In this document: piece after piece, positions 50,376 through 59,536 of the stretch
How positions within the stretch are numbered: the stretch's first letter is position 1
Layout of the letters: the number at the start of each line of letters is the position of its first letter
Assembly (NCBI GenBank): GCA_002438405.1
Contig: DJOE01000023.1
Coordinates: 62,001-126,000 of the forward strand
Direction of reading: 5' to 3'
Origin: Cyanobacteria bacterium UBA6446
GTDB taxonomy: Bacteria; Cyanobacteriota; Vampirovibrionia; Gastranaerophilales; Gastranaerophilaceae
DNA length: 64,000 bases
Program-made: the position numbers and the translations under genes
The notes under the pieces: generated by a model
What the model saw: the letters and a program-made list of their open reading frames with translations, nothing else
What the model was told of the DNA's origin: nothing
Database searches by the model: none

Positions 50376-51692
50376 ATGATTAAGAAAATAAAAATGCCAA
50401 AACAAGCCGGTTGGTTAGTTCCGGGGTTACAAGTTAAACGTTGGTTTGCTTTAATCTTTGTCGGTGCTGTTTTGATGACGGTTGGAATTTTGATTTTGTT
50501 CGATTTGCAACCGATTTATAATACAATGAAATTCATTCAAAATATTGCAACCAAGATTTCAACAGAATGGCTTGCATTTGGTATTGTGATGTTTGGTGCT
50601 GCAATCTTCTTTAAAGGTTGGCAAAAAACAAACTTATCAATAATGGATATTGATGAAGATAAAAATAATGACGTTTTATTAGAAAATTTATACAAAAGAA
50701 GAAAGCTTAACAGAGGGCCTAGAATCGTTGCGGTTGGTGGCGGAACAGGTTTATCAATGTTGTTAAGCGGAGCTAAAAATATTACTAATAACTTGACAGC
50801 AATTGTTAGTGTCGGTGATGATGGCGGAAGTTCAGGACGTTTGAGAGAAGAAATGGGAATTTTGCCTCCGGGGGATATCAGACACTGTATTACCGCACTT
50901 GCTGATGATGAAGATTTAGTTAATAAATTGTTCAAATATAGATTCAAAAACGGTGAAGGCTTAGAAGGTCATAGTTTTGGTAACTTGTTCTTAACTGCGT
51001 TATACGATATTACAGGCGATATGGTGTCTGCAGTTAGAGCTTCATCTAGGGTTTTGTCAATTAGAGGACGTGTTCTTCCTGCAACTTTAGATGACATGAA
51101 ACTTGTTGCGGAAATGGAAGATGGAAGAATTATTCACGGTGAATCAACTATTCCAGAGGCTCACGGAAGAATTAAGAGATTATTCACAGAACCTGCGAAT
51201 TGTAAAGCTTTGGAAGACGTAATTCAAGCAATTAGAAATGCTGAACTTATTATTTTAGGACCGGGGAGCTTATATACAAGTGTTATTCCGAACCTTTTGG
51301 TTAAGCAAATTTCAGAAGAAATTATTAAATCAAAAGCAAAGAAAATTTATGTATGTAATATTATGACTCAACCGGGAGAAACAGATAATTATACAGTTTC
51401 AGATCACTTAAAAGCATTAATTCAACACTCCGGCTCAAATAAAATTGTTGATGCTGTTTTGGTTAATGATTATTTACCTGAAAAATTGGCTGATATTTAC
51501 CAAAAATCAGGTTCTTATCCTGTAAAATTAGATGTTCCAGAAGTTAAGAAATTAGGCATAAAAATCGTTGCTAAAAAGCTTATTCAAGATAGTAAAGAGG
51601 GGCTTGTAAGACATAGTTCAAATAGAGTTGCTAGAGCAGTTTACTACTGGTTCAGAAAAGAACAAAAAAAATCTGCAGGATTTCTAAAATAA
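50376..51692 (+). CDS. yvcK: YvcK/GlmR (CofD-like) regulator with N-terminal membrane segments
   Basis: A 438-residue protein. Two membrane segments at about 24-46 and 62-82 precede the CofD-like domain: IVAVGGGTGLSMLLSGAK, SVGDDGGSSGRLREEMG, LPPGDIRHCITALAD, GHSFGNLFLTALYDITGD and LGPGSLYTSVIPNLL. YvcK/GlmR binds UDP-GlcNAc and stimulates GlmS in Bacillus, affecting cell-wall precursor supply; cyanobacterial and some other members carry the same N-terminal membrane part. GGGAT lies upstream. The panB gene follows after 10 bases. Confidence 0.93.
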   Translation: MIKKIKMPKQAGWLVPGLQVKRWFALIFVGAVLMTVGILILFDLQPIYNTMKFIQNIATKISTEWLAFGIVMFGAAIFFKGWQKTNLSIMDIDEDKNNDVLLENLYKRRKLNRGPRIVAVGGGTGLSMLLSGAKNITNNLTAIVSVGDDGGSSGRLREEMGILPPGDIRHCITALADDEDLVNKLFKYRFKNGEGLEGHSFGNLFLTALYDITGDMVSAVRASSRVLSIRGRVLPATLDDMKLVAEMEDGRIIHGESTIPEAHGRIKRLFTEPANCKALEDVIQAIRNAELIILGPGSLYTSVIPNLLVKQISEEIIKSKAKKIYVCNIMTQPGETDNYTVSDHLKALIQHSGSNKIVDAVLVNDYLPEKLADIYQKSGSYPVKLDVPEVKKLGIKIVAKKLIQDSKEGLVRHSSNRVARAVYYWFRKEQKKSAGFLK

Positions 51693-51702
51693 GGCATAAA
51701 TT

Positions 51703-52557
51703 ATGGTAAAAAAAGTTACTGTCAGAACGTTAAAAAAAATCAAAGAAAATGGTGAGAAGTTTTCAATGCTCACTGCTTATGATTATTCAACCGCAAAGTA
51801 TCTTGATGAAGCAGAAATTGATGTAATTTTGATAGGTGATAGCCTTGCGATGGTAGCTTTAGGTTATGAAAACACTAATTCTATCGGTGTTGACGAGATG
51901 GCAATTTTTACAAAAGCGGTAGCAAAAGGTGTTAACCGAGCAATGGTTGTAACCGATATGCCTTTTATGAGTTACACAATCGATATTCCAAGTGCTTTAA
52001 CAAATATTGGAAATATGGTTAAACTTGGTGCAAATGCCGTTAAACTTGAGGGTTGCAATGATTATATGCTTGAACTAATCAAACGAACTACTCAAATGGG
52101 TGTTCCTGTAATGGGTCACATTGGTTTTACACCACAATCTCAAAACGTTATCGGCGGACATATTATTCAAGGTAAAAATGTTGATGCCACCTTAGAAATT
52201 TTGGAGCAGGCTAAAAAACTTGAACAAGCCGGTGTATTTTCAATTGTGTTAGAAATGGTACCGGAAGAAAGTGCAAAATTCATATCTGAAAATATTTCTG
52301 TTCCAACAATTTCGTGTGGTGCAGGCAGATATTGTACAGGGCAAGTTATTGTGTGTGATGACTTGTTTGGAAAATTTTCAGAATTCAAACCTAAATTTGC
52401 AAGAAAATATGGAGATATGAAAAGTCTAATTTTAGATTGTGCTAAAAAGTACAACGAAGATGTCAAAAATGGAAGTTACCCTAATGACGACGAAGTTTTT
52501 AAATTAACCCCAGATGAAGCGAAACAATTAGAACTCCATCAACAACAAACAAAATAA
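51703..52557 (+). CDS. panB: 3-methyl-2-oxobutanoate hydroxymethyltransferase
   Basis: PanB, 284 residues, makes ketopantoate from ketoisovalerate, the first step of pantothenate synthesis. TAYDYSTAKYLDEAEIDVIL, GDSLAMVALGYENT, GHIGFTPQS and LEMVPEESAKFIS are conserved. It lies between yvcK and panC with a 10-base and a 14-base gap, indicating one transcript. The C-terminus has a short Gln-rich tail. Confidence 0.97.
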   Translation: MVKKVTVRTLKKIKENGEKFSMLTAYDYSTAKYLDEAEIDVILIGDSLAMVALGYENTNSIGVDEMAIFTKAVAKGVNRAMVVTDMPFMSYTIDIPSALTNIGNMVKLGANAVKLEGCNDYMLELIKRTTQMGVPVMGHIGFTPQSQNVIGGHIIQGKNVDATLEILEQAKKLEQAGVFSIVLEMVPEESAKFISENISVPTISCGAGRYCTGQVIVCDDLFGKFSEFKPKFARKYGDMKSLILDCAKKYNEDVKNGSYPNDDEVFKLTPDEAKQLELHQQQTK

Positions 52558-52571
52558 AGAGGAGAAGAAAA

Positions 52572-53429
52572 ATGTTAGTTCATACAATTAAAGATGTAAG
52601 AGAACAAGTAAAGCAATGGAAAAAAGACGGATTGACAGTAGGACTTGTTCCTACAATGGGTGCGTTGCATAACGGTCATTTAAGCTTAATAAAAAAGGCC
52701 GTTGAAAAATGTGACAAAGTCGTAGTTTCAGTATTTGTAAACCCTATTCAATTCTGCCCAGGAGAAGATTTGGACAAATATCCAAGAACTCTTGAAGCAG
52801 ATAAAAAACTTTGCGAAGATAATGGTGTAAGTATTGTATTTGCACCGACCCCAACAGAAATGTATGGTGAAAATCAAATGCGAACAAATGACTTTTTAAC
52901 TTATGTAATTCCTCCTTTTTTCTATGTAAATAAATTATGTGGGAAATCAAGAGTAGGTCACTTTGACGGTGTTTGTACCGTTGTTAATAAGTTGTTCAAC
53001 ATTGTTCAACCGGATTATGCATTCTTTGGACAAAAAGATGCTCAACAACTTATCATTATCAGAAAAATGGTTAAGGACTTGAATATTCCTGTAGAAATCA
53101 TTCCTTGTCCAATTGTTAGAGAAGATTCTGGGCTTGCACTAAGTTCAAGAAATAAATACTTGTCAGAAGAAGACAAAAAATATGCTTTGGCACTTAGTCA
53201 AATTCTAAATAACATCAAACAATGCTACAAAAAAGGGATTACTGATGTCGAAGCATTGAAAGAAACTGCTTATAAATTCTTAAATGAACATCACGATTTG
53301 GAATATCTAGAATTTATGAATGAAGAAAATCTTGAAGAAATGAAAAAAGCTGACGACCATACAAGGGTATTTATTGCCTGCAAAGTCGGTGGTGTTAGAT
53401 TGATTGACAATATTTTACTTGGAGAATAA
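52572..53429 (+). CDS. panC: Pantothenate synthetase
   Basis: PanC, 285 residues, joins pantoate and beta-alanine with ATP. VPTMGALHNGHLSLIKKA (HIGH-type site), FVNPIQFCPGEDLDKYPRT, RVGHFDGVCTVV, FFGQKDAQQL and LSSRNKYLS (KMSKS-like) are all present. It has GAGGAG upstream and directly follows panB. panD, which would make beta-alanine, is not in the window. A terminator closes the yvcK-panB-panC run. Confidence 0.97.
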   Translation: MLVHTIKDVREQVKQWKKDGLTVGLVPTMGALHNGHLSLIKKAVEKCDKVVVSVFVNPIQFCPGEDLDKYPRTLEADKKLCEDNGVSIVFAPTPTEMYGENQMRTNDFLTYVIPPFFYVNKLCGKSRVGHFDGVCTVVNKLFNIVQPDYAFFGQKDAQQLIIIRKMVKDLNIPVEIIPCPIVREDSGLALSSRNKYLSEEDKKYALALSQILNNIKQCYKKGITDVEALKETAYKFLNEHHDLEYLEFMNEENLEEMKKADDHTRVFIACKVGGVRLIDNILLGE

Positions 53430-53458
53430 TTAAAAATAGAAAATCATACAAAATGACT

Positions 53459-53502
53459 AAAAAATCTGACAAAATGTTCCCATACTTTTGTCGGATTTTT
53501 TT
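53459..53502 (+). terminator. panC terminator
   Basis: AAAAATCTGACAAAA and TTTTGTCGGATTTTT pair (one G-T) around a ten-base loop and end in a T-run. Confidence 0.9.
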
Positions 53503-53738
53503 ATTTGAGAAATCCCCTGATTAAATTATTAAAAATTTGACACTTAGATTAATCAACCATGCGGCTAAAGCATGATTTAGAGCATGATTGAGAGATTTTG
53601 TAGATCTAAAGATTTAGATAACTCATTCAACCTTGCCGACATGATTTATCAATCAGTGCATGGATTTAAAAACCCTCTAAAAAGATTAGGATATAAAGTG
53701 TAGAGAACATAAAACAAATACAAACCACGGGGGAATAA
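53503..53738 (+). other. Upstream region of the response-regulator gene
   Basis: AT-rich. TTGACA at 53537 has no well-placed -10. TATAAA at 53692 may be the -10 of the downstream gene. A short direct repeat GCATGATTTAGAGCATGATT occurs at 53569-53588. No ORF is supported. Confidence 0.35.
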
Positions 53739-54443
53739 ATGATGAGAGATTTTAACAAGAAGTTGAGAGTGTTGCTAATTGATGATAATGCAAATCACTT
53801 GAGAGGTATTAAAGAATTAATCAACCTTGAAAGCAGCTACGAAGTTGTTGGTACAACTACAAGTGCTAATTTAGGTATTAACTTGATAAAAAAATACCAC
53901 CCAGATGTTGTTTTGATGGATATCAATATGCCGGAAAAAGATGGTTTACAAGCAATTCAAGCAATCAACAAGTTAGGTCTTTCAACAAAAGTTATCGCAT
54001 TGAGCGGTTATGATGATTCAGATTTGATTTATAGAGCAATGAAGTTAGGAGCTAAAGGTTATGTCTTAAAAACTATGGCTTCAGTTAAGTTGATTGATGC
54101 AATTGAAGATGTTGCTTCTGGAAAAATTTATCTACCATCAGTTTTATCTACAAGATTTTTCGAATACTTCCAAACAACAGCAAAAGAAGAAGCAAAAATT
54201 TCAGAAGGCGAAAACTTACTTGCAAGTTTAACAATGAGAGAAAATGAAGTTTTAGAACTTTTAACCGAAGGTATTAACTACAAGAGTATTGCAGGAAAAC
54301 TAATTATTTCAGAAACTACAGTTAAAACACACGTAAATAATATTTTCCAAAAACTTCAAGTTAACGATAGAACTAACGCAGTGTTATACGCACTTAGCCA
54401 CGGTTTCAAACCAAACAAATCAGCTGCTATGACAACTGTTTAA
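53739..54443 (+). CDS. NarL/FixJ-type response regulator
   Basis: A 234-residue two-component response regulator. Receiver domain: acidic pair in LLIDDNANH, phospho-acceptor D61 in VLMDINMPEKDG, and the ALSGYDD and GYVLKTMA elements. The C-terminal LuxR-type HTH (LTMRENEVLELLTEGINYKSIAGKL, then SETTVKTHVNNIF) binds DNA. Two ATG codons in a row at 53739 and 53742 after GGGGG. A terminator lies between it and the histidine kinase gene, so they may be expressed separately. Confidence 0.93.
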   Translation: MMRDFNKKLRVLLIDDNANHLRGIKELINLESSYEVVGTTTSANLGINLIKKYHPDVVLMDINMPEKDGLQAIQAINKLGLSTKVIALSGYDDSDLIYRAMKLGAKGYVLKTMASVKLIDAIEDVASGKIYLPSVLSTRFFEYFQTTAKEEAKISEGENLLASLTMRENEVLELLTEGINYKSIAGKLIISETTVKTHVNNIFQKLQVNDRTNAVLYALSHGFKPNKSAAMTTV

Positions 54444-54473
54444 TCAAAAATTTTGACACAATACTTTCTATAT

Positions 54474-54510
54474 AAGGGTTCTGAGTTAAACAAAGAACCC
54501 TTTATTTTTT
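54474..54510 (+). terminator. Response regulator terminator
   Basis: AAGGGTTCT pairs with AGAACCCTT around 11 bases and is followed by TTATTTTTT. Confidence 0.85.
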
Positions 54511-54527
54511 AACTGTAAAGGACAAAA

Positions 54528-55199
54528 ATGACAGAACAATTAACAACAGAAACTCTCAATCAACAAATTAGATGTGTATCACACGAAATCAGAAACCATT
54601 TATCTATTTGTGATATGTATTCGCAAATCATCAGAAAAAATCTAGAAAAATCCCAAATAGAAAATCCAGCAATCGAAAACGCTATTGATTGTATTCAAAA
54701 TTCACTAAAAATAATTGGAACAAATTTGTTAGATTTAAAATCATTGAACAATAACACTCCTCGAATTTTTGACTTTGAAAGTCTTGTAAACAAAGGTATA
54801 GAGCTATCAAAAGCCTATACAACAGAAAAAGATATTAAATTTAATACCTTTATTAAAAATAGTGCAAACATTCAAGTTGATGAAAACAAATTTCTTGCTT
54901 GCATTGTAAACATTATAAAAAATGGGATTGAAGCAATTGAAACTTGCGGAGAAATTGAAATTCTAGCGGAAGTCAAAAATGACTATGCTATTTTAAAAAT
55001 TTCAAACAACGGGAAACCTATTCCAAAAGATAAACAAAAGAATATTTTTAATCAGGGTTATACAACCAAAAAGACAGGTTGTGGTTTGGGGTTGAGTATT
55101 TGTAAAAAGAATCTTTCAGAACAAAATGCCACTCTTGAACTAACAAAATCCATAAAAGGTAAAACTCAGTTTGAAATTAAAATTCCTATTATAGTATAA
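54528..55199 (+). CDS. Minimal soluble histidine kinase
   Basis: A 223-residue histidine kinase without sensor domain or membrane segment. The H-box is VSHEIRNHLSI (H19), the N-box NIIKNGIEAIE, the ATP-lid G1 box ISNNGKPIP, F-box NIFNQGYTTKK and G2 GCGLGLSI. The dimerisation helix is therefore at the very N-terminus. It lies 85 bases after the response-regulator gene and is the likely partner; the input must come from another protein or from the kinase core itself. Confidence 0.88.
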   Translation: MTEQLTTETLNQQIRCVSHEIRNHLSICDMYSQIIRKNLEKSQIENPAIENAIDCIQNSLKIIGTNLLDLKSLNNNTPRIFDFESLVNKGIELSKAYTTEKDIKFNTFIKNSANIQVDENKFLACIVNIIKNGIEAIETCGEIEILAEVKNDYAILKISNNGKPIPKDKQKNIFNQGYTTKKTGCGLGLSICKKNLSEQNATLELTKSIKGKTQFEIKIPIIV

Positions 55200-55276
55200 A
55201 ATAAATTGCGTTAGATTTTCCTAACTTGTCCATTGCTCAATCCTCCGTTACATATAGATATATTTATATGCATTTT

Positions 55277-55332
55277 TACACATGTATTCCTATTATTACA
55301 CATGACTTCCCCATAGTCAAGATAAATGTGTA
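55277..55332. promoter_or_regulatory. TACACATG repeats upstream of small HTH-like gene
   Basis: TACACATG at 55277 and 55297 (20 bases apart) and an inverted AATGTGTA at 55325. Regular placement on one DNA face and closeness to the start at 55353 fit an operator, perhaps autoregulatory. Confidence 0.45.
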
Positions 55333-55352
55333 TATTTATAGAGGAGGAAAAA

Positions 55353-55565
55353 ATGAGCGTCAGAGAAGATGTTAAATTACTGCTAGCCAAAGAAGCAATG
55401 ACAATGAAAACTCTTGCTGAAAAAATGCAACAAAAAACAGGCTATCCTTACAATTTGAAAGTTATCTCTGACAAACTGGCTCGAAAAACTCTAAAATACG
55501 AAGAATTTAGGGTCATTACTGATATCCTAGGTTACAATATAGAACTTGTTAAGAAAAACCATTAA
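55353..55565 (+). CDS. Small Cro/C1-like DNA-binding protein
   Basis: A 70-residue protein with GGAGG eight bases before ATG 55353. SVREDVKLLLAKEAMTMKTLAEKM, then KVISDKLARKTLKYEEFRVI and LGYNIEL, resemble the small helix-turn-helix proteins of the Cro/C1 fold that carry YEEF..I.DILGY near the end. TACACATG repeats upstream may be its sites. Its stop overlaps that of rlmN, which converges. Confidence 0.7.
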   Translation: MSVREDVKLLLAKEAMTMKTLAEKMQQKTGYPYNLKVISDKLARKTLKYEEFRVITDILGYNIELVKKNH

Positions 55566-56593
55566 CCTTTATCTGCTTTGACTTTGCCACTCAATTGACC
55601 GCAAGCAGCATCAATATCTCCGCCACGTTCAAGCCTTACAGTTACTTTTTTACCGGAATGCTCCATTAAATATTTGAACTTCATAATCGAATTGTTTGAT
55701 GGTCGTTTATAATCGTTTTTTGCCGTGGGATTATATGGGATTAAATTTATATTACACTTGATATCTTTCAAATATGCTGCTAATTGTTTAGCTGAAGTAA
55801 CAGTATCATTCAAATCTTTAATTAACAAATATTCAATCGTAATTCTTCGACCTGTTTTTTCAACATAATACTTCAATGCCTTGTGAAGTTCGTCCATTGG
55901 ATATTTGTTTTCAATTTGCATCAACTGTTTTCTTACTTCATGGTTTGATGCGTGTAAAGATAAAGCTAAAGTTGATTGCATATCAAGATCTGCAAGTTTT
56001 TTGATTTGAGGAATTATACCAGATGTTGAGATAGTTAAACGTCTTGCGCCAATTTGAAAACTTTCATTAAACATTTCCATTGCTTTTAAAACGTTATTCA
56101 AATTCAACAAAGGCTCGCCTTGTCCCATAAAAACAACATTTGTAACTTTTAAACCTGTGTCACGTTGGATAGTCAAAACTTGTTCAATAATTTCTTTATA
56201 TGTCAAATTTCTGATGAATCCTCGTTTACCCGTTGCACAGAATGAACAATTTACAGCACAACCAACTTGTGAACTTACGCAAGCTGTTAAATTTGCACGA
56301 TTGTCAAATCGCATAAGAACAGTTTCTACACATTCTCCGTCCGGAAACTCTAACAAATATTTAATCGTTCCGTCAGTACTTACCTGCTTAACTTTAATCT
56401 TGATATCTGTTACTTGTGCAACTTTTTTCAATTCATCTCGGAATTTTTTAGATAAGTCTGTCATTTCATCAATTTCCTTGACTGATTTTAAGTAAATCCA
56501 GTTGTGAATTTGTCTTGCTCGAAATTTTGTTGCACCAAGTTCATCTGTTATTTGTTCAATTTCTTTTAGTGTTAATCCTGATAAGTTTCTCAT
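55562..56593 (-). CDS. rlmN: Dual-specificity 23S rRNA/tRNA A2 methyltransferase RlmN
   Basis: RlmN, 343 residues, a radical SAM enzyme that methylates C2 of A2503 in 23S rRNA and A37 in tRNA. The 4Fe-4S site is CAVNCSFC (CxxxCxxC), followed by KRGFIRNLT; VFMGQGEPLLN and the C-terminal methylated-Cys region DIDAACGQL are present. It overlaps the upstream ykgJ-like gene by one base (ATG within TAATG-type junction), so they are co-transcribed. Confidence 0.96.
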   Translation of the reverse strand: MRNLSGLTLKEIEQITDELGATKFRARQIHNWIYLKSVKEIDEMTDLSKKFRDELKKVAQVTDIKIKVKQVSTDGTIKYLLEFPDGECVETVLMRFDNRANLTACVSSQVGCAVNCSFCATGKRGFIRNLTYKEIIEQVLTIQRDTGLKVTNVVFMGQGEPLLNLNNVLKAMEMFNESFQIGARRLTISTSGIIPQIKKLADLDMQSTLALSLHASNHEVRKQLMQIENKYPMDELHKALKYYVEKTGRRITIEYLLIKDLNDTVTSAKQLAAYLKDIKCNINLIPYNPTAKNDYKRPSNNSIMKFKYLMEHSGKKVTVRLERGGDIDAACGQLSGKVKADKG

Positions 56594-57273
56594 TATTTGT
56601 TTAATTCCTTAATTTTATCTTTATAAAATCCCATAATTTCAACCATTGCATTTAGCATTAATGAAACAGGTTCCGATTTTACTTTCCAATCTGCAAATCC
56701 ACAGCTTGGCGGTAAAAATGCCAACGGATTATCCGGAAAATCTCTACAAATTTGTGGTCTGTTTTCATAATCTGGGCAGCTGTTATCTTGTGTTACCTTT
56801 GGGCAATGGTAAAAATAATAGCCGGATTCATTATTATCTTCCAACATTTTTAAATATTCCGGAAAAATTCTGCGTGGTTCATCTAAATTTTCATACGGAA
56901 TGAATGTTTGAATAAATTGAGATGCAAAATTATCACCATTTTGCGCCTTTTGTTTTAATTCATCTGGCGAAAACTCACTACAAGCCAATTTGCAACAAGT
57001 TCCGCAACCAATACAATGGCAAGATTTTCGATTTTGTTTAATCTCTGAAATTTTTCGTAAAACTTCTTTGGAAATATCATTTTCAAACATTTCACACACA
57101 GAACTTTGCCAAATCTGACCGGCAGAATTTTGTTCATATTTATCAAGAATTTCCCCCTCTAAACCCTCTGGTTTTAGAGCATCAATTCTTTTTTTTAATT
57201 CTAGAGCCGTTTTGAGAAAAATTTCTCTATAATTTTTTCTTAAATTATCTAAACTTGAAGTCAAATCTTCCAT
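56593..57273 (-). CDS. YkgJ-family Cys-cluster protein (UPF0153)
   Basis: A 226-residue protein with a Cys-rich metal-binding motif CHCIGCGTCCKLAC near residue 85, EFSPDELK, and a second cluster CPKVTQDNSCPDYENRPQICRDFP near residue 157. This is the UPF0153/YkgJ zinc- or iron-chelate-binding family; its function is not settled. TGC-TAAACT six bases before the ATG suggests a leaderless message. It is followed directly by rlmN. Confidence 0.88.
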   Translation of the reverse strand: MEDLTSSLDNLRKNYREIFLKTALELKKRIDALKPEGLEGEILDKYEQNSAGQIWQSSVCEMFENDISKEVLRKISEIKQNRKSCHCIGCGTCCKLACSEFSPDELKQKAQNGDNFASQFIQTFIPYENLDEPRRIFPEYLKMLEDNNESGYYFYHCPKVTQDNSCPDYENRPQICRDFPDNPLAFLPPSCGFADWKVKSEPVSLMLNAMVEIMGFYKDKIKELNK

Positions 57274-57288
57274 ATTAACAGTTTAGCA
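57271..57288 (-). promoter_or_regulatory. Extended -10 six bases before ykgJ-like ATG
   Basis: On the minus strand TGC-TAAACT, six bases, ATG 57273; same layout as yggU and ispG. Confidence 0.5.
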
Positions 57289-57296
57289 TAAAAGAG

Positions 57297-58031
57297 CTAA
57301 ATATGTCTTTCTACGGGATTTAATAATAAATCAGCTAATCTGTCAGCTCCGACAAAACCTCTTTGAGAAACTAATTGAGCAGCTAACACATTATCATAAT
57401 CAACAAATCTGTGTCGAATTTCAAAAGAACCTTGTGAAAAATCAATAATTGCGTAACATGCTTTTGGCTGAGGTGTCATTGGACGACCAACACTACCAAC
57501 ATTTACAACTGTTTGATTTGTGTTAGTCTGATATCCGCAAGGAACATGGGTATGACCACATAAAATAAGTTTTTCTGTTGTTCCCTCAATAATTTCTTCA
57601 ACAACATCTAGAGGCATTCCCGGAAGAATATCTTCGTTGTTTGCTCGAGGAGAACCGTGAACTAACAAAACACTGCAACCCTCAACATCTAAACTCAATT
57701 GTGGGGGTAGATTTTCTAAAAATGCTCTATGGGAATCATCTAACGCTAAAACATCATCAGCAATAGCATTTGCCATAACGGGATATTGAGCCTCCAAAAA
57801 TTCCATAACATCTGGACCATATTGAGCAATCATCTTATCTGTATTACCTTGAATAATTGTCCAAGTATTTTGTGCCATTACGTAATCAGTAACTTCTTTT
57901 GGTTGAGGTCCAGCTAATGCAATATCTCCCAAACAAAATACATGCTCACAATTTTGATTAACAACGTCATTCATAACAGCTTCAAGAGCCTGTGCGTTTG
58001 CGTGTAAATCAGATAATACAGCGATTCTCAT
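57297..58031 (-). CDS. YfcE-type metallophosphoesterase
   Basis: A 244-residue phosphodiesterase of the calcineurin-like group. Motifs: VLSDLHANAQALEA, FCLGDIALAGPQP, IIQGNTDKM, LLVHGSPRANNE, LCGHTHVPCGY and VVNVGSVGRP. No signal peptide, so cytoplasmic. GAGAGGG precedes the start. It lies upstream of ykgJ-rlmN on the same strand and is divergent from ispG. The exact substrate is unknown. Confidence 0.9.
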   Translation of the reverse strand: MRIAVLSDLHANAQALEAVMNDVVNQNCEHVFCLGDIALAGPQPKEVTDYVMAQNTWTIIQGNTDKMIAQYGPDVMEFLEAQYPVMANAIADDVLALDDSHRAFLENLPPQLSLDVEGCSVLLVHGSPRANNEDILPGMPLDVVEEIIEGTTEKLILCGHTHVPCGYQTNTNQTVVNVGSVGRPMTPQPKACYAIIDFSQGSFEIRHRFVDYDNVLAAQLVSQRGFVGADRLADLLLNPVERHI

Positions 58032-58056
58032 AAATTAAACCCTCTCAATTTTGTTG

Positions 58057-58074
58057 TGCTACAATTATTTTATG
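58057..58074 (+). promoter_or_regulatory. Extended -10 six bases before ispG ATG
   Basis: TGC-TACAAT at 58057-58065, six bases, ATG 58072. The -10 box is the same as that of yggU. Predicted transcription start is at the ATG. Confidence 0.6.
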
Positions 58075-59127
58075 ATAAAAAGAAGAAAATCAAAAGAAAT
58101 TTCAATAGGAAATGTAAAAATCGGTAATAATAATCCGATTTCTGTACAATCAATGTGTAATACTGATACAAGAAACATTGAACAGACATCTCGTCAGATT
58201 AAAGAATTAGCAGATGCTGGGTGTGAACTTGTTAGACTTGCGGTTTTGAATAAAGACGCAGCAGAAGCAATAAAAGAACTTGTGAAAATTTCACCAGTTC
58301 CTCTTATAGCTGATATCCACTTTGATTATAGACTTGCAATCCAATGTATTAATAATGGTATTTCAGCACTTCGCTTAAACCCAGGGAATATCGGAAAAAG
58401 AGAAAATGTTGAAAAAGTTGTTAATTTAGCAAAGCAACAAAATATCCCAATCCGAATTGGAGTAAATGCAGGTTCTTTAGAGAAAGATTTGCTAGATAAA
58501 GATATTCCGCTGCATGTAAAAATGGTTGAAAGTGCAATGAAACATATCAAAATTTTAGAAGACTTAGATTTTTACAAAATAAAAATTTCCCTAAAATCTT
58601 CTGATGTTTTGACAACTATTGAAGCATACCGACTTATGGCTCAAAAAGTAGACTATCCTCTACATTTAGGGGTTACAGAAGCAGGAACTCTTAAAGGCGG
58701 ACTTATTAAATCTTCTGTCGGATTAGGAACACTTTTAGCAGAGGGGATTGGAGATACTATCAGAGTTTCACTTACCGAAAACCCGATAGAAGAAGTTTTT
58801 GCAGGGTATGAAATTCTTAAAAGTTTGAAACTTCGAGAACGTGGAGTAAATTTTGTATCTTGTCCAACTTGCGGAAGAACTCAGATTGACTTGATTAACT
58901 TAGCTAAAAAAGTTGAAACCAGATTTAAGAATCTAGATAAAAATATCACAATTGCCACGATGGGTTGTGCCGTAAATGGTCCAGGGGAAGCACGACATGC
59001 AGATTTTGGAATTGCCGGAGGTATAAATGAGGGCTATGTGTTTAAAAAAGGAGAAATCGTAGCTCGAGTTCCAGAAGACCAATTACTTGATAAACTTGAA
59101 GAAGTTATAAATAATTCATACAAATAA
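58072..59127 (+). CDS. ispG: 4-hydroxy-3-methylbut-2-enyl-diphosphate synthase
   Basis: IspG (GcpE), 351 residues, the 4Fe-4S enzyme of the sixth MEP-pathway step to isoprenoids. PISVQSMCNTDTRN, LRLNPGNIG, CPTCGRTQ and GCAVNGPGEA (three Cys ligands) are conserved. The short bacterial form without the plant insert. ATG 58072 is preferred over an upstream TTG at 58051 because the -10 box lies between them. Divergent from the phosphodiesterase gene. Confidence 0.97.
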   Translation: MIKRRKSKEISIGNVKIGNNNPISVQSMCNTDTRNIEQTSRQIKELADAGCELVRLAVLNKDAAEAIKELVKISPVPLIADIHFDYRLAIQCINNGISALRLNPGNIGKRENVEKVVNLAKQQNIPIRIGVNAGSLEKDLLDKDIPLHVKMVESAMKHIKILEDLDFYKIKISLKSSDVLTTIEAYRLMAQKVDYPLHLGVTEAGTLKGGLIKSSVGLGTLLAEGIGDTIRVSLTENPIEEVFAGYEILKSLKLRERGVNFVSCPTCGRTQIDLINLAKKVETRFKNLDKNITIATMGCAVNGPGEARHADFGIAGGINEGYVFKKGEIVARVPEDQLLDKLEEVINNSYK

Positions 59128-59212
59128 TACAGGACATTTTTTTGTAAACAATTTATAATAATATTGCAACATCTAAAAAAAAAGATTACAATGTTACAAA
59201 AAAGAGGTGACT

Positions 59213-59536
59213 ATGAAAAAATTATTACTATTTGCAGCAATATTTGCAACAGCAATACAAATTCAAGCAGGAGCGGCTGTTTCTGTTGACATGACAACAA
59301 ATCCAAATTACTTAGAGCATAATGGATTTTCAAATCAAACAGCAGATATGGTAAATATTAGTAAAGCAAGAGCATTAGGTCAAGAATATTATACTAAAGA
59401 TGAGCTTGCATTCAAAAAACAAAATAAATTTGTAAGATTCTGGAGAAAATTCTATGTATATACAGATCCTGCATCTGAAGATTATTCATTCTATCATCAC
59501 AGTACGGATACCGTTCCAAAATATACAGATTTATAA
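59213..59536 (+). CDS. Small secreted protein, first of a secreted trio
   Basis: A 107-residue protein with a signal peptide (MKKLLLFAAIFATAIQIQAGA, cut near residue 21). AGAGGTGA precedes ATG 59213. The mature part has NPNYLEHNGFSNQTAD, a Lys/Arg/aromatic stretch (FVRFWRKFYVY) and an acidic tail. Not recognised. It overlaps the next gene by 83 bases, and the two lead into a GHL10 hydrolase, so the three are probably one envelope-directed operon. Confidence 0.72.
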   Translation: MKKLLLFAAIFATAIQIQAGAAVSVDMTTNPNYLEHNGFSNQTADMVNISKARALGQEYYTKDELAFKKQNKFVRFWRKFYVYTDPASEDYSFYHHSTDTVPKYTDL

